NCBI RefSeq assembly: GCF_000981805.1
Contig: NZ_CP011132.1
Coordinates: 620,001 to 684,000 of the forward strand
Reading direction: 5' to 3'
Source of the DNA: Citrobacter amalonaticus Y19
GTDB lineage: Bacteria > Pseudomonadota > Gammaproteobacteria > Enterobacterales > Enterobacteriaceae
Length of the DNA stretch: 64,000 nucleotides
The position numbers were made by a program, and so were the translations under genes. Positions 25,278-33,346 of the stretch are shown one piece after another (the stretch's first letter is position 1; each line of letters starts with the position of its first letter). The notes under the pieces were generated by a model that saw nothing but the letters and a program-made list of their open reading frames with translations, ran no database searches and was not told the origin of the DNA.

Positions 25278-27860
25278 TTAGCCAACGACCAGATTGAGGA
25301 GTTTACCCGGCACGTAAATCACTTTACGCACGGTAACGCCATCAAGATATTTTGCGACCAGATGTTCCTGACCCGCGCGTTCACGAACCTGTTCTTCTGT
25401 CGCATTCACCGGAACGGTGATTTTGCCACGCACCTTGCCGTTAACCTGGACCACGACCAGCGTGGAGTCTTCGACCATTGCGGCGTCGTCCGCGACCGGC
25501 CACGGCACGTTGTCGATGTCGCCTTCGCCTTTCAGCGCCTGCCACAGCGTAAAGCAGACGTGCGGGGTGAACGGGTTAAGCATCCGCACTACTGCCAGCA
25601 GCGCTTCCTGCATCAGCGCGCGATCCTGCTCGTCATCCTGCGGGGCTTTCGCCAGCTTGTTCATCAGCTCCATCACAGCGGCAATCGCGGTGTTGAAGGT
25701 CTGACGGCGGCCGATATCATCGGTCACTTTGGCGATGGTTTTGTGCACATCGCGACGCAGCGCTTTCTGATCTTCCGTCAGCGCGTCAACGTTCAGCGGC
25801 GCAACATCACCATGGGAAGTGTGTTCATACACCAGTTTCCAGACACGTTTCAGGAAGCGGTTAGCACCTTCCACGCCGGACTCCTGCCATTCCAGCGTCA
25901 TATCCGCCGGAGAGGCGAACATCATAAACAGACGCACGGTATCCGCACCGTAACGTTCAACCATCACCTGCGGGTCGATACCGTTGTTTTTCGACTTGGA
26001 CATTTTGCTCATGCCGGTATACACCAGTTCATGGCCCGCCGCGTCTTTCGCCTTCACGATGCGACCTTTCTCGTCGCGCTCAACAATTGCATCCACCGGG
26101 GAAACCCAGTTACGCTCGCCGTTTTCGCCGACATAGTAGAACGCATCCGCCAGTACCATTCCCTGACACAGCAGCTGTTTTGCCGGTTCGTCAGAGTTCA
26201 CCATGCCCGCGTCGCGCATCAGTTTGTGGAAGAAGCGGAAATAGAGCAGGTGCATGATGGCGTGTTCGATACCGCCAATGTAAATATCAACCGGCAGCCA
26301 GTAGTTTGCCGCGTCGGAATCCAGCATCCCTTCCTGATACTGCGGACAGGTGTAGCGCGCATAGTACCAGGATGACTCCATAAAGGTGTCGAAAGTGTCG
26401 GTTTCACGCAGCGCAGGCTGGCCGTTAACGGTGGTTTTCGCCCACTCAGGATCGGCTTTGATTGGGCTGGTAATGCCGTCCATCACGACATCTTCTGGCA
26501 GGATCACCGGCAGTTGATCTTCCGGCGTCGGCAGCACGGTGCCATCTTCCAGGGTGACCATCGGGATTGGCGCGCCCCAGTAACGCTGACGGGAAACGCC
26601 CCAGTCGCGCAGACGGTAGTTGATCTTACGCTCACCCACGCCTTTGGCGGCCAGCTTATCGGCAATGGCGTTAAAGGCCGCTTCGAAGGCCAGACCGTCA
26701 AATTCACCGGAGTTAAACAGGACGCCTTTATCGGTCATCGCCTGTTCGGAAAGGTCCGGCTCAGAACCGTCGGCTGCCAGAATAACCGGCTTAATCGTTA
26801 AGCCGTATTTGGTGGCAAATTCGTAGTCGCGCTGATCGTGACCCGGTACGGCCATCACCGCGCCGGTGCCGTATTCCATCAGCACAAAGTTAGCCGCCCA
26901 GACCGGGATCGCTTCGCCGGTCAGCGGGTGAACCGCTGTAAAGCCAGTGTCGACGCCTTTTTTCTCCATGGTCGCCATGTCGGCTTCGGCCACTTTGGTG
27001 TTACGGCATTCGTCGATAAAAGCTGCCAGTTCAGGGTTGCTCTCTGCCGCTTTCTGCGCCAGCGGGTGACCGGCGGCAACCGCCAGATAGGTGGCACCCA
27101 TAAAGGTGTCCGGGCGGGTTGTGTAGACGCTCAGCGTGTTGTCATAACCGTTCACATTAAAGGTGATTTCCACGCCTTCAGAACGGCCAATCCAGTTGCG
27201 CTGCATCGTTTTCACGGTGTCTGGCCACTGATCCATTTTATCCAGATCGTTGAGCAGTTCGTCGGCGTAGGCGGTGATTTTAATAAACCACTGCGGGATC
27301 TCTTTACGCTCAACTTTGGTGTCGCAGCGCCAGCAGCAGCCGTCGATAACCTGTTCGTTCGCCAGTACGGTCTGATCGTTCGGGCACCAGTTGACGGCTG
27401 AGGTTTTCTTATAGACCAGACCTTTTTTGTACAACTCAGTGAAGAATTTCTGCTCCCAGCGATAGTATTCCGGGGTGCAGGTCGCCAACTCACGGCTCCA
27501 GTCATAGCCAAAGCCCAGCATTTTGAGCTGGTTCTTCATGTAGGCGATATTGTCGTAGGTCCACGGTGCCGGCGCGGTGTTGTTTTTCACCGCCGCGCCT
27601 TCTGCAGGCAGGCCGAATGCGTCCCAGCCGATGGGCTGCAGCACGTTTTTGCCCAGCATGCGTTGATAACGAGCGATCACGTCACCGATGGTGTAGTTAC
27701 GTACGTGGCCCATGTGTAGTCGACCAGAAGGATAGGGAAGCATAGACAGGCAGTAATACTTCTCTTTGCTCTCGTCTTCGGTAACTTCAAATGTGCGCTT
27801 CTCATCCCAGTGAAGCTGTACTTTGGATTCTATCTCTTCCGGGCGGTATTGCTCTTGCAT
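25278..27860 (-). CDS. leuS: Leucyl-tRNA synthetase
   Basis: LeuS charges tRNA-Leu. The 860-residue class I enzyme has the HIGH-type motif (PSGRLHMGHVRN), zinc-finger-like CPNDQTVLANEQVIDGCCWRC, the CP1 editing domain (TTRPDTFMGATY) and KMSKS (GMSKMSKSKNNG). The start at 27860 (MQEQYRPEEI) matches E. coli; eight more upstream codons were rejected. It leads the leuS-lptE-holA-nadD operon and is divergent from ybeL. Confidence 0.97.
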   Translation of the reverse strand: MQEQYRPEEIESKVQLHWDEKRTFEVTEDESKEKYYCLSMLPYPSGRLHMGHVRNYTIGDVIARYQRMLGKNVLQPIGWDAFGLPAEGAAVKNNTAPAPWTYDNIAYMKNQLKMLGFGYDWSRELATCTPEYYRWEQKFFTELYKKGLVYKKTSAVNWCPNDQTVLANEQVIDGCCWRCDTKVERKEIPQWFIKITAYADELLNDLDKMDQWPDTVKTMQRNWIGRSEGVEITFNVNGYDNTLSVYTTRPDTFMGATYLAVAAGHPLAQKAAESNPELAAFIDECRNTKVAEADMATMEKKGVDTGFTAVHPLTGEAIPVWAANFVLMEYGTGAVMAVPGHDQRDYEFATKYGLTIKPVILAADGSEPDLSEQAMTDKGVLFNSGEFDGLAFEAAFNAIADKLAAKGVGERKINYRLRDWGVSRQRYWGAPIPMVTLEDGTVLPTPEDQLPVILPEDVVMDGITSPIKADPEWAKTTVNGQPALRETDTFDTFMESSWYYARYTCPQYQEGMLDSDAANYWLPVDIYIGGIEHAIMHLLYFRFFHKLMRDAGMVNSDEPAKQLLCQGMVLADAFYYVGENGERNWVSPVDAIVERDEKGRIVKAKDAAGHELVYTGMSKMSKSKNNGIDPQVMVERYGADTVRLFMMFASPADMTLEWQESGVEGANRFLKRVWKLVYEHTSHGDVAPLNVDALTEDQKALRRDVHKTIAKVTDDIGRRQTFNTAIAAVMELMNKLAKAPQDDEQDRALMQEALLAVVRMLNPFTPHVCFTLWQALKGEGDIDNVPWPVADDAAMVEDSTLVVVQVNGKVRGKITVPVNATEEQVRERAGQEHLVAKYLDGVTVRKVIYVPGKLLNLVVG

Positions 27861-28095
27861 GGCAGCCAGTGGTCCTGTTTTCAATACAGCTACAAACGTA
27901 GCTTTCGATGTGGTGTTTCAGATCCGCATAGCATAGCCCAAACGCCCGCGTCAAAACAGCCTTTCGCGCATTCAGGTTCTAATTCACGCCGCGATGATCC
28001 TTGCACGAATTTACACACTCTGTGGGCAGTCTTGCAAAGCACGACCTAAATAACGTCTATTATTATAGACAGTTAACGACCCAGGAGGCGAAACG

Positions 28096-28578
28096 ATGAA
28101 CAAGGTTGCTCAATATTACCGTGAACTGGTGGCGTCATTAAGTGAACGTCTGCGCAATGGCGAGCGTGATATCGATGCGCTGGTGGAACAGGCGCGGCAG
28201 CGGGTTTTGCAGGCCGGGGAGTTAACGCGAACCGAAGTGGACGAACTGACACGCGCCGTCAGGCGTGACCTGGAAGAGTTCGCCGTGAGCTATGAGGAAA
28301 GTCAGGAAGAGGAGTCCGACAGCGTCTTTATGCGGGTGATCAAAGAGAGCCTGTGGCAGGAGCTGGCAGATATCACGGACAAAACGCAGCTCGAATGGCG
28401 CGAAGTCTTTCAGGATCTGAGTCATCACGGGGTGTATCACAGCGGCGAAGTGGTGGGGTTGGGCAATCTGGTCTGCGAAAAGTGCCACTTCCACTTAGCG
28501 GTATATACGCCGGACGTGTTGCCATTGTGCCCAAAATGCGGACACGACCAGTTCCAGCGCCGACCGTTTGAACCGTAA
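28096..28578 (+). CDS. ybeL: Zinc-ribbon protein YbeL (DUF1451)
   Basis: This is a 160-residue protein of unknown function. The first 120 residues are charged and helical. The C-terminal zinc ribbon has two CxxC pairs, CEKC (about 128) and CPKC (about 145). The ATG follows GGAGG. A palindrome GTCTAT-TATT-ATAGAC (28055-28070) lies in its promoter region and may overlap the -10 element. Its downstream neighbour is rihA, without the hscC/djlC genes found here in E. coli. Confidence 0.93.
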   Translation: MNKVAQYYRELVASLSERLRNGERDIDALVEQARQRVLQAGELTRTEVDELTRAVRRDLEEFAVSYEESQEEESDSVFMRVIKESLWQELADITDKTQLEWREVFQDLSHHGVYHSGEVVGLGNLVCEKCHFHLAVYTPDVLPLCPKCGHDQFQRRPFEP

Positions 28579-28594
28579 TATATGCCGAAGCATC

Positions 28595-28653
28595 TTATCA
28601 GGCCTACGCTGACTTATTACGTAGGCCGGATAAGCGTCAGCGCCATCCGGCAT
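28595..28653. repeat. REP/BIME element between ybeL and rihA
   Basis: Two palindromic units make up a bacterial interspersed mosaic element: one around GGCCTACG...CGTAGGCC and one of type GCCGGATAAGCG...CGCCATCCGGC. It lies between convergent ybeL and rihA and may serve both 3' ends. Confidence 0.85.
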
Positions 28654-28656
28654 TGA

Positions 28657-29592
28657 TCACGCGTAAAACTTCAGTCGTTCTGCCAGCAGATCAACAAACC
28701 CCTGGCGATCCACATCGACCATTACCGTGGCGTTGGGTTTATTACCCGTCAGGAAGTAATAGTCCACCACGGTCATTCCCTGCGTGTATTTCCCCTGCGT
28801 TTCCACGCCAACCCAGCGTTCGACGGTGGTAAACAGTTCAGGTTTCAGCAGCCAGGCGATGGTGCATGGGTCGTGCAGCGGCGCGCCGGTGAATCCCCAT
28901 TTCTCGTCTTTATGATACTCAAGGAAGAAATCGAGTAGTTCCGCCACGATCGTGGAAATCGGGTTACCAATCGCGCGGAAGCGTTCAGTATCTTCGACGT
29001 GAATTTGCGCTTTATGCGTAACGTCCAGTCCGGCCATCACGACCGGAATGCCGGACTGGAAGACGATTTCAGCGGCTTCTGGGTCAACATAGATATTGAA
29101 TTCAGCGGCAGGGGTCCAGTTACCCAGCCCCATGGCGCCGCCCATGATCACGATGCGAGCGATGTTGTCATGCAACTCAGGATGGCTGTTCAGCAACAGC
29201 GCAACGTTGGTTTGCGGCCCGGTCGAGACGAGGGTGACCGGCTGCGTGCTCTCGCGCAGCGTCTTTGCCATCAGCTCAACGGCGGTGCATGGCTGCGGCG
29301 CAAAGGCGGGTTCCGGTAGCGCCGGGCCATCCAGTCCGCTTTCGCCGTGGACGTTATCGGCAATGATCAGCTCACGCATCAAGGGCTTGGGTGCGCCGCC
29401 CGCCACCGGAATGTCCGTGCGTTTCAGCAACGTAAGCATCCGCAACACGTTACGCAGCGTTTTATCGGGTGTCTGGTTGCCTGCGGATGAGGTGATGGCT
29501 TTAACGTCAAGTTCCGGTGAGGCGAGGGCGAGAACCAGTGCGATAGCGTCATCATGACCCGGGTCGCAATCTATGATTATTGGCAGTGCCAT
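28657..29592 (-). CDS. rihA: Pyrimidine-specific ribonucleoside hydrolase RihA
   Basis: RihA hydrolyses cytidine and uridine to the base and ribose. The 311-residue enzyme has the calcium-binding signature DCDPGHDDA at residues 8-16, NVHGESGLDG and HDPCTIAWLL. It is on the same strand as gltIJKL, 116 bp after gltL, with a GC-rich hairpin between. Confidence 0.96.
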   Translation of the reverse strand: MALPIIIDCDPGHDDAIALVLALASPELDVKAITSSAGNQTPDKTLRNVLRMLTLLKRTDIPVAGGAPKPLMRELIIADNVHGESGLDGPALPEPAFAPQPCTAVELMAKTLRESTQPVTLVSTGPQTNVALLLNSHPELHDNIARIVIMGGAMGLGNWTPAAEFNIYVDPEAAEIVFQSGIPVVMAGLDVTHKAQIHVEDTERFRAIGNPISTIVAELLDFFLEYHKDEKWGFTGAPLHDPCTIAWLLKPELFTTVERWVGVETQGKYTQGMTVVDYYFLTGNKPNATVMVDVDRQGFVDLLAERLKFYA

Positions 29593-29677
29593 TGTTGCTC
29601 CTTATGAATGCTACTTTGTGGCAAGGGTAACGCCGGGGTGAAAATGATTCGAGGAGCGAGGCAAGAAAGCGTGAGAT

Positions 29678-29701
29678 GGCGCGCACTCTGACATGCGCGC
29701 C
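29678..29701 (-). terminator. Hairpin after gltL
   Basis: GGCGCGCA-CTCTGACA-TGCGCGCC is a perfect 8-bp stem 8 bp after the gltL stop. The T tract on the minus strand is weak, so it may be an inefficient terminator or an RNA-stabilising stem. Confidence 0.6.
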
Positions 29702-29708
29702 GGAAAGA

Positions 29709-30434
29709 TTAATGCAGGATTTTGGCGAGGAAGTCTTTTGCGCGTTCGGATTTCGGGTTGGCGAAGAACTCCTCTTTCGGCGAGTCTTCAACGATTTTCC
29801 CTTCGTCCATAAAGATTACCCGGTTCGCCACTTTGCGGGCAAAGCCCATTTCATGGGTCACCACCATCATGGTCATCCCTTCGTTGGCCAGCTCAACCAT
29901 GACGTCCAGCACTTCGTTGATCATCTCCGGATCGAGCGCGGAGGTGGGCTCATCGAACAGCATGGCGATAGGATCCATACACAGCGCGCGGGCAATCGCC
30001 ACACGTTGCTGCTGGCCGCCGGAAAGTTGCGCCGGATACTTATTGGCATGCGCGGAAAGACCTACGCGCTCCAGCAGTTTCTGCGCTTTTTCGCGCGCCG
30101 GAGCTTTATCGCGCTTGAGTACTTTCACCTGCGCCAGGGTCAGGTTTTCGATTATCGACAGATGCGGGAACAGCTCAAAGTGCTGGAACACCATGCCGAC
30201 GCGTGAACGTAACTTCGCAAGATCGGTTTTTTTGTCATTGACCATAATACCGTTCACGGTGATTTCACCTTTTTGGACTGGCTCCAGGCCGTTAACGGTT
30301 TTGATAAGCGTTGACTTTCCGGAACCTGACGGGCCGCAGACCACCACCACTTCCCCTTTTTTCACTTCCGTGGAGCAGTCGGTCAGCACCTGAAAGTGAC
30401 CATACCATTTAGAAACATTTTTCAGGGTAATCAT
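29709..30434 (-). CDS. gltL: Glutamate/aspartate ABC transporter ATPase GltL
   Basis: GltL is the ATP-binding subunit of the glutamate/aspartate importer. The 241-residue protein has Walker A (GPSGSGKST), Q-loop, the signature LSGGQQQRVAIARAL and Walker B (MLFDEPTSALD), with the switch histidine in VTHEMGFA. Its ATG overlaps the gltK stop by one base. Confidence 0.97.
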   Translation of the reverse strand: MITLKNVSKWYGHFQVLTDCSTEVKKGEVVVVCGPSGSGKSTLIKTVNGLEPVQKGEITVNGIMVNDKKTDLAKLRSRVGMVFQHFELFPHLSIIENLTLAQVKVLKRDKAPAREKAQKLLERVGLSAHANKYPAQLSGGQQQRVAIARALCMDPIAMLFDEPTSALDPEMINEVLDVMVELANEGMTMMVVTHEMGFARKVANRVIFMDEGKIVEDSPKEEFFANPKSERAKDFLAKILH

Positions 30435-31108
30435 TAAACTGTCCTTTTCTTCAAATAGCTGACCAACAACGACGCGCTCAGGCTGATAACAAAGTAGACG
30501 GCACCGGCAAACAGGATCATTTCGACCTGTGTACCATCACGCTCGCCAATAGTAGAAGCGGTGCGGAAGAAATCCGCGAGGCTTAAGACGTACACCAGGG
30601 AGGTATCCTGGAACAGGACGATACCCTGCGTCAGCAGCAGCGGCACCATCGCGCGAAACGCCTGCGGCAAAATGATGAGCTTCATTGACTGCCAGTGGGT
30701 CATTCCCAGCGCCAGCGCCGCGCTTGACTGGCCGCGGGAAATACTCTGGATGCCCGCGCGGATAATCTCGGAGTAATAGGCGGCTTCAAACATCGAAAAC
30801 GCGACCATCGCCGAAATCAGACGAATATCGGTTTTCGGTGACAGCCCCAGAACGTCCTGCAGTAATCCCGGCACAATCAGGTAGAACCACAGCAGAACCA
30901 TCACCAGCGGGATGGAGCGGAAGACGTTAACGTACGCTTTTGCAAACCAGGCGACAGGCGCGAAGCTGGAAAGGCGCATAACGGCGAGAATTGTGCCCCA
31001 GACAATACCGATAACCACCGCTGTGACGGTAATCTTCAGCGTAATGAGTAGCCCGTCCAGCAGATACGGCAGGGAAGGGACAATGGAACTCCAGTCGAAC
31101 TCGTACAT
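30434..31108 (-). CDS. gltK: Glutamate/aspartate ABC transporter permease GltK
   Basis: GltK is one of the two inner-membrane permeases of the GltIJKL importer. The 224-residue product has five hydrophobic helices and the polar-amino-acid permease EAA-loop (EIIRAGIQSISRGQSSAALALG). It overlaps gltJ and gltL by one base each, so all are probably coupled in translation. Confidence 0.97.
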   Translation of the reverse strand: MYEFDWSSIVPSLPYLLDGLLITLKITVTAVVIGIVWGTILAVMRLSSFAPVAWFAKAYVNVFRSIPLVMVLLWFYLIVPGLLQDVLGLSPKTDIRLISAMVAFSMFEAAYYSEIIRAGIQSISRGQSSAALALGMTHWQSMKLIILPQAFRAMVPLLLTQGIVLFQDTSLVYVLSLADFFRTASTIGERDGTQVEMILFAGAVYFVISLSASLLVSYLKKRTV

Positions 31109-31848
31109 TATTTGCCTCCCAGATTGCCAGGCAGGCGGATTTTACGTTCCACCAGACTCATCACCAGCATGATGAAGGCGTTAATCAGCACATATGCCAC
31201 GGTGATGGCGGTAAACGATTCCCAGGCATGCGCCGAGTAATCCAGCAGCTTACCGGCTTGCGCAGCCATATCGACCAGACCGATGGTGGAGGCGATGGCG
31301 GAGTTTTTCACCAGGTTCATCATCTCAGAGGTCATCGGCGGGACAATCACGCGGTAGGCGTTTGGCAACAGCACGTAGCGGTAGGCCTGCGGCAGGGTCA
31401 GCCCCATCGCCAGCGCCGCGTTTTTCTGACCGCGCGGCAGTGACTGAATAGCGGCGCGAACCTGTTCGCAGACGCGTGCTGCGGTGAACAGCCCCAGGCA
31501 GAGCATGGACGAGAGGAAGAACTGAATGTTGGGATCCAGTTCCGCCTTAAACCACATACCCAGATCTTCCGGCAGCAGTTCAGGCACAACCAGATACCAG
31601 GTGAAGAACTGGACGATCAGTGGAACGTTGCGGAACAGTTCTACATAAAGGGTGCCGAGCCCGGAAAGGAAGCGATTCGGAACGGTGCGTAAAATGCCGA
31701 ACAAAGAACCAACCAGGAAGGCAATGATCCAGGCGGTGATGGATAAGGCGACGGTGACCTGGAAGCCGCTCCAGAGCCAGCCGAGATAGGTGGTGTTGCC
31801 GAATGGGGCTTGTTGTAAAAAAATGCCCCAGTTCCAGTCTATTGACAT
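31108..31848 (-). CDS. gltJ: Glutamate/aspartate ABC transporter permease GltJ
   Basis: GltJ is the second permease of the GltIJKL importer. The 246-residue product carries the EAA-loop EQVRAAIQSLPRGQKNAALAMG. It is separated from gltI by the 163-bp stretch that encodes the probable SroC RNA, which ends in a hairpin just upstream of gltJ. Confidence 0.97.
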   Translation of the reverse strand: MSIDWNWGIFLQQAPFGNTTYLGWLWSGFQVTVALSITAWIIAFLVGSLFGILRTVPNRFLSGLGTLYVELFRNVPLIVQFFTWYLVVPELLPEDLGMWFKAELDPNIQFFLSSMLCLGLFTAARVCEQVRAAIQSLPRGQKNAALAMGLTLPQAYRYVLLPNAYRVIVPPMTSEMMNLVKNSAIASTIGLVDMAAQAGKLLDYSAHAWESFTAITVAYVLINAFIMLVMSLVERKIRLPGNLGGK

Positions 31849-31860
31849 ACATCTACTCCG

Positions 31861-31886
31861 AAAAAATAAGGGTAGCAGCGCTACCC
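31861..31886 (-). terminator. Terminator of SroC within gltIJKL
   Basis: A 7-bp stem GGGTAGC/GCTACCC with a three-base loop is followed on the minus strand by TTATTTTTT. It should partly end transcription after gltI, so that the binding protein is made in excess over the permeases. Confidence 0.85.
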
Positions 31887-32011
31887 TCGAAGATTGTTAT
31901 CCAGCGTACTTCGGTTTTCAGGCCTGATGGGGAACGACCATCAGGCCTATAGTCTGTCCGTGCTGCATAGCAATCGAGAGGGCAGGGAGTTCCCGCCCCA
32001 TTTAGTTTTAA
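31861..32011 (-). ncRNA. sroC: SroC small RNA from the gltI 3' region
   Basis: In Salmonella and E. coli the gltI-gltJ interval yields SroC, an Hfq-bound RNA of about 150 nt cut from the gltIJKL mRNA that sponges GcvB. Here the minus-strand interval has the expected parts: a hairpin AGGCCTGATGG...CCATCAGGCCT (around 31919-31949) and a final stem GGGTAGC-AGC-GCTACCC (31870-31886) followed by T-rich sequence with six T. The 3' end is well placed; the 5' end is taken as the gltI stop and is approximate. Confidence 0.75.
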
Positions 32012-32920
32012 TTAGTTGAGTGCTTTATCATTCGGTTCTTTGAACAGCGCTTGCATTTCGTTCGACAGTTCGAAGTTCATGTTCAGGTTTTTCGGTGGGA
32101 TCGGATTTTTGAACCACTTATCAAACCATTTCGCGGCCTCGCCTGAGGTCTGCGCCTGGGCGATGGTGTCATCCATCAGCTTTTTGAATTCAGGATCGTC
32201 TTTGCGCAGCATGCAGCCGTAAGCTTCCTGAGATTGTGGTTTGCCGACGATTTCCCAGTTATCCGGTTTCTTCGCCTTCGCGCGCTCACCGGCCAGCAGG
32301 GCATCATCCATCATAAAGGCAACGGCGCGACCGCTTTCCAGGGTACGGAAAGAGTCACCGTGGTCTTTAGCGCTGATGATACGCATGTCCATTTTTTGCT
32401 CATCGTTCAGCTTGTGCAGCAGAATTTCAGAGGTGGTCCCTGAGGTCACAACAACCGCTTTGCCTTTCAGATCCGCGAAGTCTTTAATATCACCGCCTTT
32501 TTTCGCCAGCAGGCGGGTGCCGACGACAAAGATGGTGTCAGAGAAGGCGGCCTGTTTCTGGCGTTCAAGGTTGTTGGTGGTGGAGCCGCACTCAAAGTCG
32601 AAGGTGCCATTTTGCAGCAGCGGAATACGGTTCTGAGAGGTAATCGGGATCAGCTTAACCTGCAGATCGGGCTTGTTGAGCTTCTTCTTCACGGCTTCAA
32701 CGATGGCGTTGGAGTAATCCTGAGAATAACCCACCACTTTCTGCTGATTGTCGTAATAAGAGAACGGCACGGAGGATTCACGGTGACCGACGACGATAAC
32801 GCCGTTTTTGGCGATCTTGTCGAGCGTGCTGCCTGCGGCTGGTGCCGCGTCTTCCGCGTGTACCAGACCGGCTGACAGTCCCATAACCAGCATTGCTGTG
32901 GCTAGCTTACGTAATTGCAT
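32012..32920 (-). CDS. gltI: Glutamate/aspartate-binding periplasmic protein GltI
   Basis: GltI is the periplasmic binding protein that delivers glutamate and aspartate to GltJK. The 302-residue precursor has a signal peptide (1-22, cleaved after VHA) and a SBP_bac_3 domain with VVGHRESSVPFSYYD, FECGSTTNN and VVVTSGTTSE. The ATG at 32920 (MQLRKL) follows AAGGAG; a start two codons upstream was not preferred. It leads the gltIJKL operon behind a sigma-54-type promoter and a leader of about 270 nt. Confidence 0.96.
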   Translation of the reverse strand: MQLRKLATAMLVMGLSAGLVHAEDAAPAAGSTLDKIAKNGVIVVGHRESSVPFSYYDNQQKVVGYSQDYSNAIVEAVKKKLNKPDLQVKLIPITSQNRIPLLQNGTFDFECGSTTNNLERQKQAAFSDTIFVVGTRLLAKKGGDIKDFADLKGKAVVVTSGTTSEILLHKLNDEQKMDMRIISAKDHGDSFRTLESGRAVAFMMDDALLAGERAKAKKPDNWEIVGKPQSQEAYGCMLRKDDPEFKKLMDDTIAQAQTSGEAAKWFDKWFKNPIPPKNLNMNFELSNEMQALFKEPNDKALN

Positions 32921-32962
32921 ATCCAACTCCTTATCGTCTGCGCCGTCGACGCAGTGATACCT

Positions 32963-32986
32963 ATTGTGAGTGTCAGTGTTGTTATC
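32963..32986 (-). promoter_or_regulatory. C/A-rich GcvB target in gltI leader
   Basis: On the minus strand this leader segment reads as a C/A-rich tract (ATAACAACACTGACACTCAC), 40-65 nt upstream of the gltI start. GcvB represses gltI in Salmonella by pairing its G/U-rich region with such an element in the leader. The assignment by composition and position is inference. Confidence 0.6.
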
Positions 32987-33202
32987 ACCTGCAACTTAAG
33001 CGTGCAGTGTTTTACCTGTTTGTTAACATTTAGTCTGGCTTAATGTAAAGATTTTGCTGCGTTATTGTTTATTTTTGCGAAGTGCGCCGCACCGTTTAGA
33101 GGCAAAAATCTCTCATTGCACCGTTTCGGTGCTACCCGTGAACTGCTTTAGTGCGACTAAGTTGCGCTGAACGCCAAAAACAGGTTTGCCTTGTTTAACA
33201 AA

Positions 33203-33217
33203 GCAATGAGCGTGCCA
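33203..33217 (-). promoter_or_regulatory. Sigma-54 promoter for gltIJKL
   Basis: On the minus strand TGGCAC-N5-TTGC matches the sigma-54 -24/-12 consensus perfectly with the required spacing and is followed by T. It points toward gltI; transcription would start near 33190, giving a leader of about 270 nt. A sigma-54 promoter for gltI has been reported in Salmonella. Confidence 0.75.
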
Positions 33218-33248
33218 GAATGGAAGAAGGGAGGGAGAATGGTAGTTT

Positions 33249-33329
33249 GTAGGCCTGATAAGCGTAACGCCATCAGGCACGATGTGGCACAACCGCCGGA
33301 TGGCGGCGTACCGCCTTATCCGGCCTACA
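33249..33329. repeat. BIME (two REP units) between gltI and lnt
   Basis: The outer arms TGTAGGCC and GGCCTACA enclose two REP units, one with GCCATCAGGC and one with GCCGGATGGCGGCGTACCGCC. It lies 18 bp after the lnt stop and probably protects that 3' end. Confidence 0.88.
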
Positions 33330-33346
33330 TTTGATGGTGCACTGTG

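Larger units (their letters stand above)
32921..33248 (-). promoter_or_regulatory. gltI control region and leader
   Basis: Apart from the sigma-54 promoter and the C/A-rich element, this stretch holds a perfect hairpin GCACCG-TTT-CGGTGC (33118-33132) that would lie in the gltI leader. No coding frame of note was seen. Confidence 0.55.

Noticed and set aside
25167..26375. 402-codon open frame antisense to leuS
   Set aside because: It lies wholly opposite leuS and lptE, which have full family similarity. It has no ribosome site and reads as a shadow frame of a GC-rich gene.
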